Part shown: positions 35,046 to 44,021 of the stretch, in pieces
Layout of the letters: each line of letters starts with the position of its first letter
Numbering within the stretch: the first letter of the stretch is position 1
The notes under the pieces: model-generated
Told to the model about the DNA's origin: nothing
What the model saw: the letters and a program-made list of their open reading frames with translations, nothing else
Databases searched by the model: none
Position numbers and translations under genes: made by a program
Source: an uncultured Chloroflexota bacterium
GTDB lineage: Bacteria > Chloroflexota > UBA4733
Length of the DNA stretch: 64,000 nt
NCBI GenBank assembly: GCA_937967325.1
Contig: CALBSQ010000193.1
Span: forward strand, 51,932 to 115,931
Direction of reading: 5' to 3'

Positions 35046-35892
35046 GGCAGAGCAGGGCGGTTGCCCTTGGTCTGGGCGCCCGCCCACTCCCGCTGATTTC
35101 CGCCAGGGTCGCTGGGCGTACCAGGCGCTCATCCAATCCGAACGTCCGCGCAACCACGAGCGCCGCGTCGTACGGCGTGAGCAAGGTTGCGCCGGCGAGA
35201 TGATACGCGCCGCTGCCTTGACCGGCCACAATCGCGGCCAAGCCATCCCCCAAGTCGTCTAGCCAGGTCGGGGAGATGAACTGGTCGACAGCCCCGGCGA
35301 ATGCCTCTCCAGCCCCGAGCCGGGACCGAACCAGCCGCACGATATCCCGCTTTCGCGGATGCGCCGGGCCGTACGGGAGAGAGGGACGCACCACCGCGGC
35401 GGCTGGATTGGCCTTCAACGCGGCGCGCTCTCCCTCGAGCTTCGTTTGGCCGTACCAGTTCGCAGCCCGGCCGGGCAGGTCCATGTCGTGATAGGGACCG
35501 TCGACGCCGTCATACACGTAGTCTGTAGAAATGTGGACAAATCGTATCCCCAACTCTCGACACGTTCGGGCAAGCAGGCCAGGCAAGACAGCGTTCGTCT
35601 GATAGGCATTCCCGCTACGGTCCTCTCGCTCAGCCTCACAGGCATCCACGTCGGCGGCCGCCGCGATGTGCAGCAGCGCATCGGCACGCCAATCGCGCAG
35701 TGCTTGATCGATGCTCCGCCGGTCACTGAGATCGATGTACAGGGACTGACCCACAATATCTGCCGGGGCGGGCGTCCGATGGTAGAGGTCGAGCAGCTCG
35801 AAATTGCGGGCCAACCGGCGAGCCACCACGGAACCGACGAAACCGCTAGCGCCTGTCATGGCCAAACGACGGCGAGCCTCTGCTTGCATCAT
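34942..35892 (-). CDS. RmlD-like NAD(P)-dependent sugar-nucleotide reductase (SDR)
   Basis: This 316-residue extended short-chain dehydrogenase has the Rossmann motif AMTGASGFVGSVVARRL, ALLHIAAAADVDACE, STDYVYDG, and the catalytic YGQTKLEGE (Tyr-x-x-x-Lys). It resembles dTDP-4-dehydrorhamnose reductase RmlD. RmlA, B and C are not present here, so the sugar substrate is uncertain. I chose ATG 35892; another ATG follows directly at 35889, and an upstream frame is open to 36006 but overlaps the VOC gene. Its 3' end overlaps cdd by 104 nt in convergent orientation. Confidence 0.82.
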   Translation of the reverse strand: MMQAEARRRLAMTGASGFVGSVVARRLARNFELLDLYHRTPAPADIVGQSLYIDLSDRRSIDQALRDWRADALLHIAAAADVDACEAEREDRSGNAYQTNAVLPGLLARTCRELGIRFVHISTDYVYDGVDGPYHDMDLPGRAANWYGQTKLEGERAALKANPAAAVVRPSLPYGPAHPRKRDIVRLVRSRLGAGEAFAGAVDQFISPTWLDDLGDGLAAIVAGQGSGAYHLAGATLLTPYDAALVVARTFGLDERLVRPATLAEISGSGRAPRPRATALLCPRFDRELGGRVRRRGFAEGVGLLRDLELQPAPPS

Positions 35893-35923
35893 GTCGGTTG
35901 GCAACAGCTTGGTAGGCAGTCGA

Positions 35924-36304
35924 TTATGGCGCCAGTGCTTCAGTGCGCGCCACGATCTGGGCGCGGTTGCCGGCGGGGTCCGTGAAAAAGCAGAGGCGGT
36001 CGCCAACGGCGTTGGTGGTCGGCGCCTCCACCCCGGCCCCGGCGTCGCGCAGCGCTGAGATCGTGCGATCGAACTCCGACATGGGCACGGAGAAGGCGAG
36101 ATGGTGCGGCCGTGCCAGCGGAGGCGCGTCGTCGGGGAGAATCTCTATTCGCCCACCGGAGCCATCACCCACGAAGGCGAGCACGCCGGGGGTTTCCCTG
36201 ACGATGTGCCAGCCGAAGGCGCGCTGGTAGAACCGCACCGTCTCCTCAAACTTCGTCCGCGACGCGCCAATCCCGACGTGCTCCAACCGGCTGATCCCTG
36301 CCAC
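35924..36304 (-). CDS. VOC superfamily (glyoxalase-like) protein
   Basis: This 126-residue protein has the two beta-alpha-beta-beta-beta modules of the vicinal oxygen chelate fold: RLEHVGIGASRTKFEETVRFYQRAFGW at the start, HHLAFSVPMSEFDRTISALRDAGA in the middle, and CFFTDPAGNRAQIV at the end. Metal ligands could be the His in LEHVG, the His in HHLAF and an acidic residue. The substrate is unknown. It precedes the RmlD-like gene by about 30 nt on the same strand. Confidence 0.85.
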   Translation of the reverse strand: MAGISRLEHVGIGASRTKFEETVRFYQRAFGWHIVRETPGVLAFVGDGSGGRIEILPDDAPPLARPHHLAFSVPMSEFDRTISALRDAGAGVEAPTTNAVGDRLCFFTDPAGNRAQIVARTEALAP

Positions 36305-36358
36305 GCGATTTGCTCCAATACCCTACCGGGGCGACCAGTGATGGCCGCCCCACACTGC

Positions 36359-37516
36359 TCATGCCGCCAACGTCCGTAGACTACCCACGATGTCTTTCAG
36401 CCGTGCCACAACCAGCTCGATCTCGTCCGGCGTGTTCTCCGGTCCCACCGTCAGGCGCAGCGCGCCGCGAAGGTAACGGGGCTCGATGCCCATGGCCACG
36501 AGCACGTGCGATGGTTCGGTCGAGCCGGCGCTGCAGGCGGACCCCGCCGAAGCGCAGATTCCGGCTGCGTCCAACTCGATGAGCACAGACTCGCCCTCCA
36601 CCTCGGGAAAGCAAAAGCTCGCGTTGTTCGGTAATCGCCGCTCCGGGTCTCCAGTAAGGATGGAGCCGGGAATCTGACCGAGCACGCCGGCAATCAACCG
36701 GTCGCGCAGCGTCCGGCAGTAGGCGGACGTGGTGGACAGCTGCGCGACGGCGAGCTCCAAGGCCGTGGCGAACCCCACGGCGCCGGCAACGTTCTCCGTG
36801 CCCGCGCGCAGCCCGAGCTCCTGGCCGCCGCCATGCACCAGGGCATCCAACGGCGTCCCGCGCCGGACGTACAGCGCGCCTGTCCCCTTGGGTCCGCCGA
36901 ACTTGTGGCCCGAGATGCTCAGCAGATCAACCCCCAGCTCATAAACACCAATCGGCAACGCGCCCGCGACCTGAACAGCGTCCGTATGCACGAGCGCGCC
37001 GTGGTTACGAACGACCGCCGCTATCTCGGCGATCGGCTCAATCGTTCCGACCTCATTGTTGGCCTGCATCAGGCTGACCACTACCGTGTCATTACGCAGC
37101 GCGGCGCGGACCGAGGCCAGACTGATGAGGCCGTACCGGTCCACTGGAAGGTATGTGACCTCAAAGCCAAGCCGGCGCTCGAGATACTGGCAGGCATGCA
37201 GCACCGCGTGGTGTTCGATGCTCGACGTCACGATGTGACGCCCATGGCCGGACGCCGCGAGCGCCGCGCCCTTGATCGCCAGGTTGTCGGCCTCACTGCC
37301 GCCGCCGGTGAACACGATCTCCGGCGGGGAGGCGCCGAGACAGGCAGCGACCGCCTCCCGTGCGGCCTCCAGCGCCGTCCGGGCCTGGTAGGCCGCTTCG
37401 TAGGGACTGGACGGGTTAGCCCAGGACGCCGTCAAATAGGGCAACATGGCCTCGAGGGCCTCGGGCCGAAGTGGTGTCGTTGCCGCGTGGTCGAGATAGA
37501 CGAAGCTTTCAGCCAT
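36359..37516 (-). CDS. Cysteine desulfurase (NifS/IscS type)
   Basis: This 385-residue PLP enzyme takes sulfur from cysteine for Fe-S clusters or thio-modification. It has YLDHAATTPLRPEAL, FTGGGSEADNLAIKGAA, SSIEHHAVLHA, the PLP lysine in SISGHKFGGPKGTGALY near residue 205, and the catalytic Cys in SAGSACSAGSTEPSHVLVAMG near residue 330. As the third gene after nadA and nadB it may supply the [4Fe-4S] cluster of NadA, as NifS does in other nad operons. The ATG at 37516 overlaps the nadB stop by one base and lies inside the left arm of repeat copy C. Confidence 0.93.
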   Translation of the reverse strand: MAESFVYLDHAATTPLRPEALEAMLPYLTASWANPSSPYEAAYQARTALEAAREAVAACLGASPPEIVFTGGGSEADNLAIKGAALAASGHGRHIVTSSIEHHAVLHACQYLERRLGFEVTYLPVDRYGLISLASVRAALRNDTVVVSLMQANNEVGTIEPIAEIAAVVRNHGALVHTDAVQVAGALPIGVYELGVDLLSISGHKFGGPKGTGALYVRRGTPLDALVHGGGQELGLRAGTENVAGAVGFATALELAVAQLSTTSAYCRTLRDRLIAGVLGQIPGSILTGDPERRLPNNASFCFPEVEGESVLIELDAAGICASAGSACSAGSTEPSHVLVAMGIEPRYLRGALRLTVGPENTPDEIELVVARLKDIVGSLRTLAA

Positions 37517-37644
37517 CAGCGATCAGCTTTCAGCGTTGCAGTGGCAGCCGGCAACGACTGCTCCCGCACATGCCCAGGATGCTCGATTCGCGGCGTATTT
37601 CCCGAGTCCGGGTGCTGATAGCTGACGGCTGAAAGCTGATAGCT
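37504..37644. repeat. Heptad inverted-repeat element, copy C, within coding sequence
   Basis: Left arm 37504-37534 and right arm 37614-37644 are 31-nt inverted copies with six mismatches. Each is built of AGCNNTC heptads (AGCTTTC, AGCCATC, AGCGATC; and AGCTATC, AGCCGTC). The whole element is read in frame as the nadB C-terminus, and its left arm carries the nadB stop and the cysteine desulfurase start. Confidence 0.88.
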
Positions 37645-39246
37645 AAGATGGCATCGCCACTCATCTCTGGCCGCTGGGAAATCTTGGCGCGTATGAGCGC
37701 CACGGCTCTCCGTTCGCGCCAGCGCCGCCTCCACCAGCAGGCGACCTATGAGGAGCAGGTTGGACGTCTCATGATCGGGGCGAGTGCGCGGCGCGAGCAC
37801 GGCTCGCTCCAGCGTTGCTAGCCGGCGTCGTGCCCGTTCCAGCCGTTCGGCGTCGCGAATAATGCCGGCGTCGCGCCAGAGCACGCCGCGCAACTCCTCA
37901 CGCACTTGTGCGCTCGTCTGGACCGCTCCTCCGCTATCGGTATCGGTGGCATCGATACCTCCAGACCAGCTATCTGTCGATCGCCGAGCGGCGCTCAGGA
38001 GGAGGCTGTCAGCCGACGGCAGTGCAATGGATTGAGCGGGCAGACCGTGAGGCGCAACTGGAACGCGCTCTGCCGGCGGAACGAGCGTGCGCTCGACGAC
38101 GCGATGCCCGAAGACGACGAGCTCGAGCATGGAATTGCTGGCCAGACGGTTGGCGCCGTGAACGCCGCAGCGAGCGCACTCTCCCGCGGCAAACAGGTTG
38201 CGGATCGTCGCTTCGCCCCATAGATCGGTGACCACACCGCCCATATAGTAGTGCGCGGCCGGAGCCACCGGTATCGCCTCGCGCGTTATGTCGATACCAT
38301 GCTGACCACAGAACGCAGCGATAGTAGGAAAGCGGCGGCGGATTCGATCGGCGGGGATGTGGGTGACGTCCAGGTAGACCGGCCCGCCGGAACGCTCCAT
38401 CTCGCCGACGATAGCTCGAGCCACGATGTCGCGCGGGGCCAGCTCGGCACGTGGATCGTAATCAAGCATAAATGCCCGGCCATTCTCGGTCCGCAGAATG
38501 GCTCCTTCCCCGCGCACGGCCTCGGAAATCAGGAATCTGGGCGCCGACGGCAAGCTGAGGGCCGTCGGGTGGAACTGGTAGAACTCCAGATCGGCGATCG
38601 CCGCGCCGGCTCGGTACGCTAGGGCGATCCCGTCGCCGGTCGCCACCGCTGGATTCGTCGTGTGCGAGTAGAGCTGGCCGGCCCCACCGGTCGCCAGCAC
38701 CACGAAACGCCCGGAGACATCCGATTCACGACCCGTGCGCTCGTCCAGCACGCGCACACCCTGAATCGTGCCGCGCTCGACCAGCAGCTCGACCGCCAGC
38801 GTCTGGTCCCAGATCTCCATGCCGGCCTCTTGCGCCACACGGCTGAGCGTGAGCTCCATCTGTCGCCCGGTGGCGTCGCCGCCCGCGTGGAGAATGCGCG
38901 CCTTGCCGTGCGCCCCTTCGCGACCGAGCGCCAGCGTCCCGCCTTCGCGGTCGAACGGCAGTCCGAGCCGGATCAGGTCCAGCATGCGAGCCGGGCCTTC
39001 CTCGACGAGCACTCGCACCGCCGCTTCATCGCAGAGGCCGGCGCCGGCGACCAGCGTGTCCTGCAGGTGCAACTCAGGTGAGTCGCCGGGTCCTAACGCG
39101 GCGGCGATGCCGCCTTGCGCATAGCGGGTGTTGCACTCGGTGGCAGCATCCTTGGTGATCACGAGCACGCTGCCGTGCCGGCGAGCCAACAGCGCGGTGA
39201 ACAAGCCGGCTCCACCGGAGCCGACGATTATGTAGTCGTAGTGCAT
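37516..39246 (-). CDS. nadB: L-aspartate oxidase
   Basis: NadB oxidises L-aspartate to iminoaspartate for quinolinate synthesis. The 576-residue flavoprotein has YDYIIVGSGGAGLFTALLARR, NTRYAQGGIAAALG, FYQFHPTAL, SEAVRGEGAILR, and GANRLASNSMLELVVFG. I chose ATG 39246; the frame is open to 39600 but that part lies over nadA. The native end is near ESRGAHTRQDFPAARDEW. The last 40 or so residues, starting HLSYQLSAVSYQH, are encoded by repeat copy C and have no family counterpart. The stop codon overlaps the next gene by one base (TGATG). Confidence 0.93.
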   Translation of the reverse strand: MHYDYIIVGSGGAGLFTALLARRHGSVLVITKDAATECNTRYAQGGIAAALGPGDSPELHLQDTLVAGAGLCDEAAVRVLVEEGPARMLDLIRLGLPFDREGGTLALGREGAHGKARILHAGGDATGRQMELTLSRVAQEAGMEIWDQTLAVELLVERGTIQGVRVLDERTGRESDVSGRFVVLATGGAGQLYSHTTNPAVATGDGIALAYRAGAAIADLEFYQFHPTALSLPSAPRFLISEAVRGEGAILRTENGRAFMLDYDPRAELAPRDIVARAIVGEMERSGGPVYLDVTHIPADRIRRRFPTIAAFCGQHGIDITREAIPVAPAAHYYMGGVVTDLWGEATIRNLFAAGECARCGVHGANRLASNSMLELVVFGHRVVERTLVPPAERVPVAPHGLPAQSIALPSADSLLLSAARRSTDSWSGGIDATDTDSGGAVQTSAQVREELRGVLWRDAGIIRDAERLERARRRLATLERAVLAPRTRPDHETSNLLLIGRLLVEAALARTESRGAHTRQDFPAARDEWRCHLSYQLSAVSYQHPDSGNTPRIEHPGHVREQSLPAATATLKADR

Positions 39247-39268
39247 CAGGATGACCGTCCTCGCTCGC

Positions 39269-40438
39269 TCAGGCGACCGCGAGCATGCGGTCGAGCGCCG
39301 TTCGAGCCTGTTCCGCCACCTCGTCCGCCACACGAATGCGATTGACGATCCGACCTTCGCACAGATTGTCGAGCACCCAAGCGATGAAGGCCGGGTGGAT
39401 GCGATACATCGTCGAGCATGGGCAGACGATCGGATCCAAACAGGAGACGCGCATGTCGGGATGCTCGTTGGCCAGGCGCTTGACCAGGTTGATTTCCGTC
39501 CCAATGGCCCAGCTCGTTCCGGGAGCCGCGGCCTCCACCTTCTGGATGATGTATTCCGTCGAGCCGACGTAGTCGGCCAGCCGGACAACATCGAGCACAC
39601 ACTCCGGATGAACCAGAATTTTGACGGCGGGATCGTCCTGGCGGGCCTGCTGCACCTGTTCGACGGTGAATCGGTTGTGAACGGAGCAGTGACCCTTCCA
39701 GAGCAAGATGCGCGCGGAACGGAGATCCGCCACGGCGTGTCCTCCCAGCAGCAGCCGCGGGTCCCACACCTGCATCTGCTCCAGGGGAATGCTCATCTTG
39801 AAGCCAGTGTTGCGCCCGAGGTGCTGGTCGGGGAAGAACAACACGCGGTCGCCGCGGTCGAAGGCCCAGCGAAGCACCCTGTCCGCGTTGGACGAGGTGC
39901 AAACGATGCCGCCGTTGCGCCCGCAGAAAGCCTTGAGGTCGGCGGCAGAGTTCATGTACGTGACCGGGATAGTTCCCTCGCCACAGATGCGGGTAACGTC
40001 GCTCCAGCACGCCTCGACATCGTGGATGTTGGCCATGTCCGCCATCGAGCACCCGGCCGACAGATTGGGCAAGATCACTTGTTGGTGAGGGCCGCTGAGG
40101 ATATCCGCGCTCTCTGCCATGAAATGGACCCCGCAGAACAGGATGAACTCGGCCTCGGTCCTGGTGGCCGCGAGCTGGCTCAGCTTGAGCGAGTCGCCGC
40201 GGAAGTCGGCGAACTTGATGACGTCGTCGCGCTGATAGTGGTGTCCCAGGACGACCAGGCGTGTACCCAGCTCCCGCCGGCGATCTCGGATTCGCTCGTC
40301 CAGCTCCGCCTGGCTGAGCCGCGTGTAGGCAGGAGAGAGACGCTCCTGACCCGGACGTTGGGGGGCTTGCCAGCGCGCCGCGCCGCTACGATAGAGGATA
40401 CGCTCGGCCGAGGCAAGGTCATTACAGGTATTGAGCAT
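39269..40438 (-). CDS. nadA: Quinolinate synthase
   Basis: NadA condenses iminoaspartate with dihydroxyacetone phosphate to give quinolinate, the NAD precursor, and carries an oxygen-sensitive [4Fe-4S] cluster. The 389-residue protein has VVLGHHYQRDDVIKFAD, the first cysteine in FCGVHFMAESADIL, HPECVLDVV, and CPCSTMYRIHPAFIAW near the end. I chose ATG 40438, with GAGGAGA upstream. It is the first of nadA-nadB-cysteine desulfurase, 22 nt before nadB. nadC is not in the window. A strong promoter lies about 150 nt upstream. Confidence 0.95.
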   Translation of the reverse strand: MLNTCNDLASAERILYRSGAARWQAPQRPGQERLSPAYTRLSQAELDERIRDRRRELGTRLVVLGHHYQRDDVIKFADFRGDSLKLSQLAATRTEAEFILFCGVHFMAESADILSGPHQQVILPNLSAGCSMADMANIHDVEACWSDVTRICGEGTIPVTYMNSAADLKAFCGRNGGIVCTSSNADRVLRWAFDRGDRVLFFPDQHLGRNTGFKMSIPLEQMQVWDPRLLLGGHAVADLRSARILLWKGHCSVHNRFTVEQVQQARQDDPAVKILVHPECVLDVVRLADYVGSTEYIIQKVEAAAPGTSWAIGTEINLVKRLANEHPDMRVSCLDPIVCPCSTMYRIHPAFIAWVLDNLCEGRIVNRIRVADEVAEQARTALDRMLAVA

Positions 40439-40569
40439 CGTCGCTCTCCTCAATGCGGTGGTTCGTCGACGGCGGAGGCCAAACAGCCTCGGGGATGTCG
40501 CCGTGACACCACCTACAGCGCGGGGTGGTTAGGACTTAATGTGCCGACCACACAAACGCACTAGGGGTG

Positions 40570-40598
40570 ACTATACCCGCGGCGCTCGCGCTTGTCAA
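40570..40598 (-). promoter_or_regulatory. Near-consensus promoter of the nadA operon
   Basis: On the minus strand TTGACA (40598-40593) is followed after exactly 17 nt by TATAGT (40575-40570). This is the best sigma-70-type promoter in the window. The 5' leader would be about 125 nt. The promoter lies just beyond the nuoN stop at 40620. Confidence 0.78.
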
Positions 40599-40619
40599 TT
40601 GCAGGTTAAAGAGCGATTG

Positions 40620-42098
40620 CTATGGCACTCCGGCCAGCGCCAGGGACTGCTGCGCGAGCGGTAGGATCAGGTTGGGGACGATGCCGAACACTACTGTGCC
40701 GATGGCGGCGATGGCAAGCAACGCGGTAACGGGCGCCGCCAACCGTGGAAGCGCGATCGCCCCACTGGGTACTTCCCGCATGTACATGAGCACGATGATG
40801 CGCAGGTAGTAAAAGGCGGATACGGCCGAGGCCAACACGCCGATGACGACGAGCTCCGCGTGCCCCGACTCCAGCGCCGCGACGAAGATATACAGCTTGC
40901 CCATGAAGCCCGCCGTCAGGGGGATACCGGCCAGCGACAGCATAAACAGGGCCATGCAGCCGGCGAGCAGGGGTTGGCGGGTCGCCAGACCTGAATAGTC
41001 GTTCAATGCCACTGCTTCTTCACCGCGAGTGGCGAGCGCGGCGACGACGGCAAAGGCGCCCACGTTCATCAGCGTATAGGCCAGCAAGTAGAACATGGTG
41101 CCGATCTGGCCGTTCGGTCCACCGGCGATGACACCAACCAGCACATACCCCGCCTGGGCGATGCTGGAGTACGCCAGCATTCGTTTGATATTGGTCTGGG
41201 CGAGGGCGACCAGATTGCCGATGATCATGGTGAGCACGGCCAGCGCCCAGAGCACTGAAAACCATTCGGCGGTAATGGGCGACAGCGCGGTCTGCAGTAC
41301 GCGCAGCAGTCCGGCAAACACGGCGACCTTGGTCGTGACGGACATGAAGGCGGTCACCGGTGTCGGCGCGCCATCGTAGACGTCCGGCGTCCACATGTGA
41401 AAAGGAACGAAGGCCAGCTTGAAGCCGAACCCCACCATCAGGAAGCCCATACCGATGATGGCAAGATGCAAGGTCGTGGCATTGCCGTTGGCGGCGGCGA
41501 GCGCGCTGGCGATGGCCGAATAGACCGTGCTGCCGCTGGCGCCGTACAGGAGGGCGGTCCCATACAGCAGGAAGCCGAATGCAAAGGCGCCCATAAGAAA
41601 ATATTTGAGCGCCGCCTCCTCGGAGATGAGCCGGCTGTGCGTGTACCCTGCCAGGACGTAGAGGGCGATGGACAGAGTCTCGATGCCGATGAACAGCAAC
41701 ACCAGACTCGACGCCTGCGTCACCAACAGCATGCCGGCGGTGCAAAGCAGGATCAGTCCGTAATAGTCGCCCTCGTTGAGCGTCTCAGCTGAGGGGTAGC
41801 GAACGGAAAGGAGGATGGTTAGTGCCGCCGCAAAGAGCAGAACGAAGTTGAAATAGAGCGCGAAATTGTCAGCGACGAAGGTCCCGTCAAATGCTGTTTG
41901 CTTGCCGTTGTAGAGGAAGATACAGTCGGCGAAGGCGACAGCAAGGCCGATGACCGCTGCCCAAGCGATGGCCGTCTGACGGCTACGAGGCAGCAGGGCG
42001 TCAAGCACCAGCGCGATCAAACCGGTAATGGTCACGATAATGACCGGCAACAACGGCCCGTAATTGATCGTCGGTATGGTGATCTGAATCGCTGGCAC
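40620..42098 (-). CDS. nuoN: NADH-quinone oxidoreductase subunit N
   Basis: NuoN is one of three antiporter-like proton-pumping subunits of complex I. The 492-residue protein has about 14 hydrophobic helices. Landmarks are SEEAALKYFLMGAFAFGFLLYG with the key lysine, KLAFVPFHMWTPDVYDGAPTPVTAFMS, and TNIKRMLAYSSIAQAGYVLVG. It is the last gene of the nuo run, 12 nt after nuoM. Confidence 0.95.
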   Translation of the reverse strand: MPAIQITIPTINYGPLLPVIIVTITGLIALVLDALLPRSRQTAIAWAAVIGLAVAFADCIFLYNGKQTAFDGTFVADNFALYFNFVLLFAAALTILLSVRYPSAETLNEGDYYGLILLCTAGMLLVTQASSLVLLFIGIETLSIALYVLAGYTHSRLISEEAALKYFLMGAFAFGFLLYGTALLYGASGSTVYSAIASALAAANGNATTLHLAIIGMGFLMVGFGFKLAFVPFHMWTPDVYDGAPTPVTAFMSVTTKVAVFAGLLRVLQTALSPITAEWFSVLWALAVLTMIIGNLVALAQTNIKRMLAYSSIAQAGYVLVGVIAGGPNGQIGTMFYLLAYTLMNVGAFAVVAALATRGEEAVALNDYSGLATRQPLLAGCMALFMLSLAGIPLTAGFMGKLYIFVAALESGHAELVVIGVLASAVSAFYYLRIIVLMYMREVPSGAIALPRLAAPVTALLAIAAIGTVVFGIVPNLILPLAQQSLALAGVP

Positions 42099-42110
42099 GG
42101 TCGGACCTCT

Positions 42111-43685
42111 CTATTGCCTGGTGTTGGGGAGTGTGAGCGTCAGCGCGGGGACACGTGCCGGGCCGCCGGTCAGTGCGCTGGCGGGAGTGGCGAGATGGCT
42201 GCTGATTGCCGTGGCCGAGCTGCCGGTCTTACTGAGAATAATGCCGGGCACGAAGCCGAGCGCGAAGATCAAGAGGAGCGCAGGAGCGAACACCCACAGA
42301 TCGCGACCACCCAGGTCCCGCACGGCGGCGCCCACCCGCGCCACCGCCGCGGCAGGGGCATCGTAGACGATGCGGGCGTACATCCAGATCATGTAGCCGG
42401 CGGCCAGGATCACACCCAACGTCGCGACGACGCCGTACCAATAGCTGCTCTGGCCGGCAAACACGCCTCGGAAGATCAAGAACTCACCGGGGAAGCCGTT
42501 CAGGCCGGGTAGTGGCATGGATGACATCACCAGCACCAACAACACCGCCGCCAGGACGGGGGCGAAGGCCTGCATACCCGCCAGTTGGGGAATCTCGCGC
42601 GTACCCCAGCGGGCACTAATGGCGCCCACGATGAGGAAGAGCGCGGCCGTGCTGATCCCGTGGCTGACCATCTGGAAGGTGCTGCCCTCGATACCGGCCG
42701 GATTGAGCGCGAAGATGCCCAGGATGATCAGGCCAAGGTGGCCGAGACTAGAGTAGGCGATCAAGCCCTTGAGGTCGCGCTGCGACAGGGCAGCCCAGGC
42801 GCCGTAGAGGATGGTGATGATGCAGAACACGGAGATAACGGGCGACAGCGCGTGCGCCGCTGACGGGAATAGGCCCAGGCAGAAGCGCAGGAACCCATAG
42901 GCGCCGACCTTGCTCAATACCGCCGCCAACATGACCGATCCGCCCGTATCCGCCTCGACGTAAGCGTCGGGCAACCACGTATGCAACGGAAAGATCGGCG
43001 CCTTGATGGCAAAGGCGAGGGCGAAGGCGAGGAAGAACCAGGTCTGGTCGCCGGCCGCGAGCGGGGTCTTCATCAGCGTGACAAAGTCGAAGGTGCTCTC
43101 GCCCGAATGAAAGACGTGCAGGCCGATAATCGCCACCAACATCAGCAGGCTGCCACCCAGCGTATACAGGAAGAACTTCACCGCGGCGTACTGGCGGCGC
43201 GGCCCGCCCCAGCCACCGATCAGGAAATACATCGGCACGAGCATCGCTTCAAAGAAGATGTAAAAGAGGATCAGATCCAGAGACACGAAGACGCCGATGA
43301 CCGCCGACTCCAGCACAAGGAGCCAGAAGTAGTATTGGGCGGCGCCCGCGCCGCCCGCGGGCACCGCAAACAGCACCACCAGCGCGGTGACCACCACCGT
43401 CATGAGCACCAGCACCATGCTCAGCCCGTCAACCCCCAGGTGATAGCCGATGCCGAACTGGCCAATCCAGGGAGCGTTCTCCTCCAACTGAAACGGCTGC
43501 CCCTGAGCACCCTGATCGTAGGCGAAGTAGACCCAGATCCCTAACAGAACCACGATAAGGCTACCGGCCGTCGCGAGGATTCGAGCCATGCGGTCATCCT
43601 GCCGGCCGGCCACGAGAACGACGACGCCGGCCACGGCGGGCAGAAAGATCATGATGCTCAGCAGCGCAAACCCCACCTGATTCAT
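42111..43685 (-). CDS. nuoM: NADH-quinone oxidoreductase subunit M
   Basis: NuoM is an antiporter-like proton-pumping subunit. The 524-residue polytopic protein has GIGYHLGVDGLSMVLVLMT, YIFFEAMLVPMYFLIGGWGG, FAFAIKAPIFPLHTWLPDAYVEADTGGSVMLAAVLSKVGAYG and LKGLIAYSSLGHLGLII, with the conserved Glu and Lys residues. The coding sequence is normal. It is separated from nuoL by a 336-nt spacer filled with hairpin repeats, unlike the tight packing elsewhere in the operon. Confidence 0.95.
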   Translation of the reverse strand: MNQVGFALLSIMIFLPAVAGVVVLVAGRQDDRMARILATAGSLIVVLLGIWVYFAYDQGAQGQPFQLEENAPWIGQFGIGYHLGVDGLSMVLVLMTVVVTALVVLFAVPAGGAGAAQYYFWLLVLESAVIGVFVSLDLILFYIFFEAMLVPMYFLIGGWGGPRRQYAAVKFFLYTLGGSLLMLVAIIGLHVFHSGESTFDFVTLMKTPLAAGDQTWFFLAFALAFAIKAPIFPLHTWLPDAYVEADTGGSVMLAAVLSKVGAYGFLRFCLGLFPSAAHALSPVISVFCIITILYGAWAALSQRDLKGLIAYSSLGHLGLIILGIFALNPAGIEGSTFQMVSHGISTAALFLIVGAISARWGTREIPQLAGMQAFAPVLAAVLLVLVMSSMPLPGLNGFPGEFLIFRGVFAGQSSYWYGVVATLGVILAAGYMIWMYARIVYDAPAAAVARVGAAVRDLGGRDLWVFAPALLLIFALGFVPGIILSKTGSSATAISSHLATPASALTGGPARVPALTLTLPNTRQ

Positions 43686-44021
43686 GGCCGATCCTTCTGT
43701 CTCGTATTCCTCGCCAGGCCCTGAGCGGCGTCGCCACCATGGACATCCGACCAGCGTACCCAGCCTCCTTCAGGAGGCTTTGTAATTTTAGCCTGCTCCT
43801 TTAGGACGCTGGTTGCGAATTCGGCTGGCAGCGGGCCCTCACTCCGGCTTTCGGGTGCCCTCTGGGCGTTCTCCCCCGCAAGCGGGGGAAAGGCCCCGTC
43901 TGGGATGCCCGGCTCCCCTCGCCCGCCGAGCGGGCGAGGGGCCGGGGGTGAGGGTCCGTTGCCGCATTCGCCAGCAGCGTCCGAGAACAATCCTGAGAAT
44001 GAACCCAAAGCCAGTAGCCTT
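43686..44021. repeat. Palindromic repeat-filled spacer between nuoM and nuoL
   Basis: The 336-nt spacer has no gene. It holds at least three hairpin units: AGCCTCC/GGAGGCT with a TTCA loop near 43758, TCCCCCGC/GCGGGGGA near 43875, and CCCCTCGCCCGC/GCGGGCGAGGGG near 43920. An outer pair, GGGCCCTCAC near 43830 and GTGAGGGTCC near 43950, is inverted too. The first unit resembles those after the SAM hydroxide adenosyltransferase gene. Confidence 0.75.

Noticed and set aside
39247..39600. N-terminal extension of nadB to 39600
   Set aside because: The extra part overlaps nadA in another frame; NadB similarity begins at the ATG 39246.
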